Below are positions 55,861 to 64,000 of a DNA stretch of 64,000 nucleotides, piece by piece. The DNA lies in the NCBI GenBank assembly GCA_020746835.1, contig JAGPNK010000020.1:248001-312000 (forward strand), given 5' to 3'. Position numbers and translations under genes: made by a program. The DNA comes from Stachybotrys elegans. Its lineage: Eukaryota > Ascomycota > Sordariomycetes > Hypocreales > Stachybotryaceae. The notes beneath the pieces were generated by a model. The model was not told where the DNA came from. It was given only the letters and a program-made list of their open reading frames with translations, and did no database searches. The first letter of the stretch is position 1. Each line of letters begins with the position of its first letter.

Positions 55861-58800
55861 GTCCTATTTACACTTATCGGGAGTGTGTAAAGTGCATGCG
55901 CCGCGCTCGCGCAATGGGGTCGATGGGCGCGCACGAGAATGTAGTTATGTATTCCAGCGAATGGCGATTATTGAATTTAGAGGCGTATAATTCTGAATAA
56001 GCGCCTTAATCGGCCTGGGTTGTTGGAGTGGACGAGATGCGACGGTATAGTATGCGACGGGATGCGATGCGACGTGATGTGATGTGATGCGCAGGAGCGT
56101 CACAGTCGCAAAGACCAGAGGAGCGACGCGGCAGGAATGAGTGGGAAATGAGGAGACTTGGCGTAGGCCGGCCAGAAGGGGGGAGTGATGCGACCTGCGT
56201 GGTCAGCGACGCGATCAGAGTAGGGCGGCCGTGTGGTGGGCTGCTCTTGCGACGACTGCCGATGGATTCTCCCAAGTAATGTGGTGAGCGCTGTGTTGGA
56301 CGATGAATGGTGTGGATTTGGGGGGTGACTCTTGGAAAAGTATGGAGTATGGGAAGGAAGAGAGAAGCCAGAGCCAGAGGCAGATGCCGTCGACAGGCCG
56401 ATGGCGGGACAGGACGAGCTGGATCAAGCACCCCAGTGATAGTGGTGGTGGTCGAAGCAGGTGGTGGGTGGTGGGTGGTGGGCGCGTGCCAGAGCTAGGA
56501 GAGCGCCAGGGACGAAGGATTAAAATGTGGCTCGGGCGAGGGAGCAGCGGACGCAACGGGCGCTCGTGGACCAGGTGGAATGTTTCAAAGGGCGGGACGG
56601 TGCCAGAGGATTAATGTGTCGCAGGCATCCAGAGCCACTAAGAGGAGCGAGCCGGACCAGGGGAGGGGTGGGGGGAGGGTCGATAGTGGTGGTTCCCAAA
56701 GGCACTGACTGCGCGAGGAGAGCGGGCTGAGTCTAACGTGCCCCAAGATGTCCAAAGGTAGCCAAGGGCAGTTGCCGTATCCTACACACGTCTCGTGCGT
56801 GTGAATGTGATGGCCGAGGCGGACCGAAGCTGCTGGTCGGACGCTGGGTTTCGAGCTAGATGATGGTGAGGGAGAGCCTTTGTCGCACAATCAGTACCGT
56901 TCTCAAGAGAATGGTAGGCAGGATAGATCGATAGATGGACAGATGGACAGATGGACAGATAGACGGATGGATGGAGGGACCGAGGGACGGAAGGATTGGG
57001 GAGGACCGAGGGTCAAAGAACAGAGGTGCGAGTAGGAGAGCGAACGAGCAAGTTGGGGCAAAAATTGGTGTGAGGTACAATGAGCTAATGTCGACCAGAG
57101 CCAAAGGCAGAAGCTGAAGAAGGGGGGGGGAGGACACGGGCAAGAAGGGGCAGGGGGGAGAACCAAGAACGAAGGAAGAGAGAAAGAGAAGGAGAAGAAG
57201 AGGGAGAGGCAGAAGAAGAAGAAAGATAGAGGAAGAGTGTAGATAGCACACCGAGATATCATATCTAGCCAGCCCGGAGGGTTCGTTTATCGTAGAACGA
57301 GATTCTAGCCGAACCCTTCCCCCACCTCTAGCCACCACTGAGAGAAGCCTTCACCACACTCGGAAGCTCTCCAGAGAAATGGCAAAGGATATGGGAAGGG
57401 AGCACAACGATGAGGGGGTGGGGGGAAAGACAATAAGACAAGGGCTAGGCTGGATATGACACCTGCCTGGCGACCACTGGGCACACAAGCAAGCCGCTAG
57501 AGGAGCCGGTACCATCCTTGACAGAGCCGGAGAGGTAAAGTACAGGGTCCCCGCCCACGGGACTTGCTTTGGGTTGGTCCTTCAGCGTAGCCAGGCAGGG
57601 TGTGTGGACGTGGACGTGGACGTGGGTGTGGGTGTGCGGAGAAGGGGAGGGTCGGGGAGAGGGGAGAGGGGAGAGGACGCAGATAGGAGCAGGAAGCAGG
57701 AAGGGGGAGTGTGCCCTCAACCAAGGTCTCGGTAGTGGGATCGTCTCAACAGCCGTCGTCTTTTGCGACCAAATGAGCAGACTTACTTGTAGAAGGATGT
57801 GCGTGTGCATACAGCAGCGATGCAGGTATGCCGTATGGGAGGGATGAATGTGCGTTGTCGCAACCACAGTATGATTGCGCCTGAGGCTGAATGTGTGGTT
57901 GTGTGTGGTTGTGTGGTTGAGAAACGAAGGAAGGGATGGCAGTGAGGGCGAGGGAGGGATACTCCTAAATACTCACCGGCGGGATTGAGCAAAAGATTGC
58001 AAGAGGAAGAACCCCTATCAGAATCAAACTCAAAACACGGCAAAGGCAAGACGAACCTTCTCGGATATCGCCTTTCAGTGTTATTATTCACAACGAATCC
58101 CGCGTTGCTGAAGAAAACAGCACCACGAGACTGTTTTTGAAGTGGACGCGACAATGAAGAAACTCAAAGCACGTCCGTCACAGGCAGGAAAGGGCTTGCA
58201 GGCCTCGCGCGTAGGCTTGGGCGACGACATGTGCCTCTTGGACGGTGGACGGTAGGGGGGTGGAGGTATAAGCTGGATCGAACTGGAAGCCAATCACAAT
58301 GACCCCTCTCTGACTCGGCTGTGCGCCCAGAGGCCACTGCTTGTATACTACTCCGTACCAAGGATGGAATTCCGATCGCCCATCGTCTAGCCGTCCAGTC
58401 AGGGTCCGTCTGACCGATGATCAAGGGCACCATTCACTAGGGAATACTGCCGGCCAAAAGATCTGTAACTCCCGTCACTGGGTGCCCTGAAAAGGATCCA
58501 GAGAGTCTGCTTGCTGCCGTGACAGGCAAGGAGAGTTTGTGGGCGCAGGTACGGAGCGCAGTACCTGAACCTAGGCTCTGGTTTCGCAGGGGGGTGGCAC
58601 TGCAGGGATCCTCCGCGCGTCCCATCCCATCCCATCCCATGGTGTGCGTGTAATGTAGGTACTGAGACGGAGTGGGCTCCCACCACTGGACAAAGTTTGA
58701 TAATGCTCCACGGACGGCACCCGCCAATCGGAGCGCGAGCGCATCACAGGCCACACTCGAGGACAATTGGTGCCCCCGAGCAAGAGCTGGGCGATCCTGT

Positions 58801-60561
58801 GACACAAGCCTGGGCTTTGCGTGGATGCTATTTCAAGCCTACCGTCGTCAGTCAGTGGGCTCAATAGGTCGGACCTGGCGCCTCGCTACCTAGCTTCCAC
58901 TCGTTCCTGTCCTCTACAGGTTAGTAGTATGCCACGCTTCTTGTGGCTTGATTTGCGGGCATTGTCGGCTCTTTGCACCATGTGAGTTGACGCGGAAGCT
59001 TGCTTACAGTTGACGCGACAACCAGGGCCGGAAGGCATCGTGTAGTCGGGCGTCGCCCTCGGCTGCAATGCACACACTTCCCTCCCACAGCCATAAATTT
59101 TGCAATGCAGCCTCATGCGCCCGCCGTCGTTAGCACACCTCAACAATGCAACACTGAGTCCAGACCATGCTCGAGCAAGGTGCAAAAGGGGACTCATCAA
59201 AACCTTTGGGTAACATCCAAGGCCGGCGCACTTTGCACATCCAGTTGGAATCCACCCAACAATCTGTGCCCCTCCCTGGTGCAGTCCTCCTCCACCTCCA
59301 CCTAAAGCTGCCGCGCCCATCATCAGTGATCATGGTGGGGCTCCAAGATTCTCGATCTGGCTACGAAGGACACACTGCTGGTGCAACCCTGACGTGTTGT
59401 GCCTTCGGCGTAGACGTGCGGCTTTGGTGGCTTGTATTGTGTGCCCTTTGTGTGTGCTGAGTGTGTGTGGATGGGTGGGGGGATGTGATGTAGCTGTGTG
59501 CCGTGTCAAGATGCGACGACCCCGCAGGATGCTCGTCGTGATGAGAAGCGCATCACCATCTGCCGCCCATCAGTAATTCCATCGACTCTGCGGAGTACGG
59601 CGCGGGAATACAGCCATGAAAGCTGCTGTGGCAAGAACAGCTCCGAATAGCAAGGGCCACTCGAAGCTGAGAAGGCCCAGTTGCCGACCAGGTACTCCAT
59701 ATGACACCCAGAGACACCAAGGGCAGCGAGGAACGCACCGTCAGGTCGTTATCTCGGAAGGAGGGGAAGGGGTGTTAAGGGGGCCCCATGCGCTGAAAAG
59801 TGTGAGAGCGCCGACCGGTGAGGAAGAGGGAGGGGTGTGTGCGTTGCATTCACCAGGACCCAAGGGAAGGGAGGGGACGCGAGGAAAACGTGTCTGTTTC
59901 CGTCTGTGAGTGCTTGCATGAAGCCCCTTCATCCCCCCCAGCCTTATCCAGCCTGGCCAGATGCCTCTGTGGAACCTTTCTGATGTCAAGCTTTCCAAGT
60001 CTCCGTTGAAACAGGCAGGCTTACAGACCGTCAGACCAGACGAGGCAGGGGAAAGCGCGTCGAGCCATGCGAGCCCCCGGACAGAACAGGGGAGGCTTTC
60101 CTGGACCGTAAAGGCTGGGTGGATCATGACGCTATCCCGTATGCGTAGGGACGATTAAGCCCACTGAGGCCAGGCAAGATGCCCCATTGCGTACGTCAGT
60201 ACCTCCACAAGGCTGGTGCGGATGATGCCGTGGAAGATTGATGATTCTCGCGAAGGCCTCTTCTAGAGATGGGAGCGAGCCCAACAATGTACGAGATCGC
60301 GACCGCGCTGTATACTATTTGTTGTTGTATGATGGGATTGGCGCTCGCCTCGCTGGCGTCGGTGGATGCATCTTCAACGACGGCAAACGCGACGCGAGGA
60401 AGTGGAAAGTGACGGAGTCACAAAGCCAAATATTGAGGCTGAAGGTCGACGGCGCGCTTTGTGCCGTGAGGATCACAACCTTTTGGGACCTTTCTCGTCT
60501 TCAATGATGTACGTGGAATGATGAGGCCGTATCGCGCTGGGCCAAACGTTGAGCTGCTGCT
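55861..60561. other. Long gene-free region upstream of the Whi3-like gene
   Basis: No gene recognised in 4.7 kb. The first 1.8 kb is strongly strand-biased (GA-rich on the plus strand), with GATGC/GATGT runs near 56050..56095, a GGACAGAT tandem at 56924..56972, GA tracts at 57160..57235, and further short tandems (CATCC at 58622..58640). The Whi3-like gene reads away from here, so much of this may be its promoter and leader. Confidence 0.4.
56924..56972. repeat. GGACAGAT-type tandem repeat
   Basis: Three near-identical octamers (ATGGACAG) followed by degenerate GATGGATG units. Confidence 0.7.
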
Positions 60562-60779
60562 ATCTCCTTGAGTGCGGAAAAGCTTCAGCAAGGCACTGTC
60601 TCCACTATGCTGAGCCAGTGTAGCAAATCTAGTGTACTGTTAGATAGCATCTGCGTTGCCGAGTACTTATCCTTACATATAATTTATGAGAGGTAGAAAG
60701 TACTGCAGTATGAATCAGCTCTTACTGGCCGATATCCCTCCCCGCTACTCTGCTGTCGCTTTTCCGCACTCAAGGAGAT
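60562..60779. mobile_element. MITE-like element with perfect 22-bp terminal inverted repeats
   Basis: The 22 bases at 60562..60583 (starting ATCTCCTTGAGTGCGG) are the exact reverse complement of 60758..60779. The enclosed sequence is 174 bp, so the whole unit is 218 bp, without coding capacity. Weak pairing extends inward (CAGCA on both sides). Size and structure suit a non-autonomous DNA transposon; no obvious target-site duplication and no second copy in this window. Confidence 0.6.
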
Positions 60780-63700
60780 GTACGTGGCTAGGCTCCTCGG
60801 TCTAGCCTGCCGCGAGGGTCTCGGGCCGTCGATTAGTTAGTAGTGCACCTGTGAGGTCTGGACTCAGCCCATTGACACCTACCTTATGCCTACGTAGGCT
60901 AAAGTTGGCAGTACTTAGCAGTACCTACCTACCTTAATTGGGCTCGAAGGTGCCAGGTAAGATCAGGTAGAAGATGATCACCGTGTGGGTCGCAGACTGA
61001 AACACAATGATCGACTGCCAGCCTTGACGCTGGAGAATGGCGATATTCCCCCCCTTACATCGTCTTCTTCTCCAGCTGTGACATGGTTGATGGATCGGGC
61101 GTTTCTTGGGCGGAAGAACCGGCGCAGAGGCACTGGGAAATATTCCCTGACCCAACCCTCAACCGCCCCTTGCAGTTTTCCTTGTCAGCCAGGTCCATAG
61201 ACACAATCTATACCCCGCACCTGTGCCAGGCAGACAGGGCAAGATGTAAGGGGCGGATCCTTCCCCGGTCCTAGCACGCACCTTCCAGGGTTCTCTTCTG
61301 AGGTGCCGCAGGGAAGGTTAGTAGCCAGCCCCATCAAGTACCACTGTACCAGTACCTGGCGGGGGGTGGTCGTTTTAAATGGAACCAGGTGAATCGAAAC
61401 AGAAATGACCAACTATCATCACCACCACCATCAGCATCATCATCATCATGACCGTCATGACCAGGACCACGACTGGCGATAACATTAGGCGGCTGCTCCT
61501 CCCGCTTCGCCGAGGCTCGGTGTCTTCGAGCCTGCCGACTCCGTGGCCTGCGTCGCAAGGGGTTCCACACGCGAGTTATAACCAGTCCGTCACATGGACG
61601 CATGCCCGTACCAAGCAGGTAACACTCGAGATTACCACCGAAAGGCTGTCTCACCACAAAGGAGTCATGTCTCAGGCTGCTAGATGCCTCTTCCGGTATC
61701 AAACTTGGAGGCATGGAACCAGGGATTGGCAATCTGGAAGGCCATGCGCATCCATCTACCCCCATGCCTCCCGTTTTTACCCCGTGTCTCGGTACACACA
61801 ACCTTGGTCCCTTGATTCTCAACCACATCACCAGGTCAGTGGTGTAATCCTTTTCTCATTCCCATTATTACGAGTACTCTCATGCACAATGGCCCGCAGG
61901 TACAGAATACATACGCCCACCTCTCTCTCTCTGCAGCGATCTCGGCACCACTGTTTTTTGCGTCACCAGACGGCAATCGGCTCATGGCGCGTGACGGCGG
62001 AGACATGCGTTCGCTTCAACACGGTGAAGCTCACCAACAATCAAGCGAGTAAATAGAGGCGAGTTAGGGTTCTCGCCTGCTCTGGCGCTCGCCAAAAGTT
62101 GCGCTATGCTTCCTATTAGCATGTATACTCATGCGACTTTTGGCACCTCTCAGGAACCAGCGCCAGGAATGAGAACAGTGAGCGAGTCAGATGGGGTGAT
62201 ATGCCCCTTTCAAACACCTCCCTGCTAGCTTTCGGGGATCCGGGTGACAAGCCACACCCGTCTCATTGGGAACTTCCCTTGATTAAGATCATCGCCCTTG
62301 GACGAGCACGCAGCTGTCACCCGAACGAATTTCGAGTCAAAGATGCTCAGGCATGCATTCCCCCATATGTTTTGGCAGTTAATTTGCAGCACGACATCTC
62401 AACCGTTTATCGGCCGACAACTTGCTCCTACCATCCCACCGAGCCATGGACTCCAGAGAGCATTCGGGTGCCGCCATGTATCTAGAGACAAAAAGAGAGA
62501 TGGATGCGAGTCTGTCAAGCGGGCACCAGGAGCACCTGGCCATGTTCTTCTCCTCCAATACAAAGCCGGATAAATCCCCCATCATCTGACCTCGAGCCGC
62601 TTACAATTTCAGAAAACGCATTTCCCTTTTCACCAATGATAGCTTGCAACGACCTGGCGCTACAAGACACACCCCACACCTCCCTGCCGAGTCCTAAGGC
62701 TGGGCCATGGCCGACGAGAAAGGTGGGTGGCCCAAATCTTGGCGTTGGAGAAACCGAGATCTGGTTGACAAGGAAAGACAACTCCCCTTTGTCGGCATAT
62801 CTGCATCTTCAAAACCCCCTCATGTTAGGCGCAAAATTCACAGGCAGGCAGCTAACATGCCTTAGTCCCTCCCCCACCGCTTGACTAGGTCCCAGTGGCG
62901 TGAGGGCGAACACACCATGACATTGGTCCCGGCTCTCGAATCTTGAGTCCCTACTCCGTATATGCGAGAGCATCACTGCCGACAGAGCCAAGCCAGCCTT
63001 GCTGTGGTACATACTACTCTGTTGCTTTGCCGGCAACAAGTGGGGCACCGTGGTCTTGGGGGGCGTGATATGCCTGTCCTCGACGTTTGGCTGTGCATTC
63101 TGCCTCGTCCAATGCATGAGCGGCTCCAAGAGGCGCTCAGGTCTGTGTTTGACTGGACGACAGGAACATGGTATCAGAAATCTTCCTTCCACCACCAACC
63201 TCCCCCACCCATGCTGGCGGGTCGTATGCACGGCTCGTGCTGTTCAATCAACAGTGCGCTAGTTCTCGAATCCTGGTCCCTACAATGGGAGCAATGCCAC
63301 ACCTCCTGCTCACCCAATGATAGCAGGATCGACAACTCACGAAGCCATAACTAGATATGGCTTTCCGCACCTCTTTCTAGTCGCAGTCACAACGCACCTC
63401 CGTCCCTCCTAGGTGTGCCTAAACCACCGCGCGCCTTCAGCTTGCTCTATTCTAAGCTCTCTAATCCCAAGGTTCCAAATGATGCTATGCACCACCAGGA
63501 TTGCACCTTTCAGCACTCCGTCAGAGCTGCGTACACACAAGCAGCCAAAGTACCATGCAGAACTAATCCCGATTCAACCTCGCCATCTCTAGGTCTCCTA
63601 CTCGACGGCCCCTCAAGGGGAAATGTGTTTGGGGCCACGACGAAGAATCGTTGAGTCCGTCTTCATCACGGCTGCCCCGAACCCGATTCTCTCCACGCCG

Positions 63701-64000
63701 TAACTCGCGAGAGAACACTGAGAACCTGCCACTGTCTTACACCATACCACAACGACGCTTCAGCTTACACGCGCTTTCCCTTCTTTCCACACATCGAGAC
63801 TTAGTTGTCTACGCTCAGACCCATTTGCTGTCGTCAGACGCCGCGGGACAACGCTGTGATAATGCGTAAAGCTGACGTCGTGCCCGGGATGGTCCGAGAG
63901 GGGACGTCGCTTGGGGTTATTGCCTGCCGCTCGCAACATGATCAACGTACACGCGACAATAGGATTATCCCTAACCCCACGCAAGGTGCAAGGTCTGGCG
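60780..64000. other. Right-end region, no gene recognised
   Basis: Apart from the palindrome, only short frames without domains. A CAT/ATC trinucleotide run lies at about 61415..61450. The 202-codon plus frame at 61448..62056 starts inside it and is not convincing. Confidence 0.4.
62069..62176. repeat. Interrupted palindrome of about 108 bp
   Basis: Three nested arm pairs: GTTCTC (62069) with GAGAAC (62171); CTGGCGCT (62082) with AGCGCCAG (62159); GCCAAAAGTTGCGC (62091) with GCGACTTTTGGC (62133). Could be a degenerate MITE or a strong RNA/DNA hairpin. Confidence 0.5.

Noticed and set aside
61448..62056. 202-codon plus-strand frame
   Set aside because: Begins in a CAT repeat, mixed composition, no motif, and ends in the palindrome region.

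Overview
The window is nuclear DNA of a filamentous ascomycete, most likely a sordariomycete and probably Hypocreales. Evidence: many introns of 45-70 nt with GT..AG ends and CTAAC/CTGAC-like branch sites, CT-rich leaders before start codons, an AA9 lytic polysaccharide monooxygenase, a Whi3-type RNA-binding protein, Zn2Cys6 and MYND proteins, and several families (DUF3669, DUF7924-like, APH-like kinases, NB-ARC/TPR receptors, large F-box-like proteins) that are expanded in this group. The species cannot be named from the sequence alone. Exon coordinates in the entries were set by hand from splice signals and by requiring phase agreement.

Layout. 0-6.3 kb: a broken F-box-like gene running off the left edge, a GPI-anchored cell-wall-type protein, Yae1 (Fe-S adaptor) and a predicted PD-(D/E)xK-fold protein. 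7.6-11.2 kb: AA9 LPMO and dipeptidyl peptidase III. 11.2-23.2 kb: an accessory block of fungal-specific genes, many broken: a JmjC/cupin-like gene with frameshifts, an intact DUF3669 kinase-like gene, a fragment with an in-frame stop, a truncated APH-like gene with in-frame TAG codons, an NB-ARC/TPR receptor pseudogene with several frameshifts, an intact F-box-like paralogue of the left-edge fragment, and an intact APH-like kinase. 23.2-28.5 kb: no supported gene apart from a doubtful micro-ORF. 28.5-33 kb: a cytochrome P450 and an MFS transporter in tandem, then a tRNA-like element.

36-48 kb is a compact housekeeping block: TEF1 (EF-1alpha, with an apparent 2-nt exon), SLS1 (mitochondrial gene expression) divergent from NSE3 (Smc5/6 complex), SF3b5 (spliceosome), a Zn2Cys6 regulator and a MYND protein. 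51-56 kb: a YcaC-like isochorismatase-family hydrolase with a signal peptide, an inverted-repeat element, and a Whi3-like RRM protein. 56-64 kb: no gene recognised; long purine/pyrimidine tracts and two inverted-repeat elements, one with a perfect 22-bp terminal repeat.

No operon-like logic is expected. The housekeeping genes act independently. The 11-23 kb block looks like a birth-and-death zone for receptor, kinase and F-box families often tied to fungal non-self recognition, but that role is inferred only from family identity.
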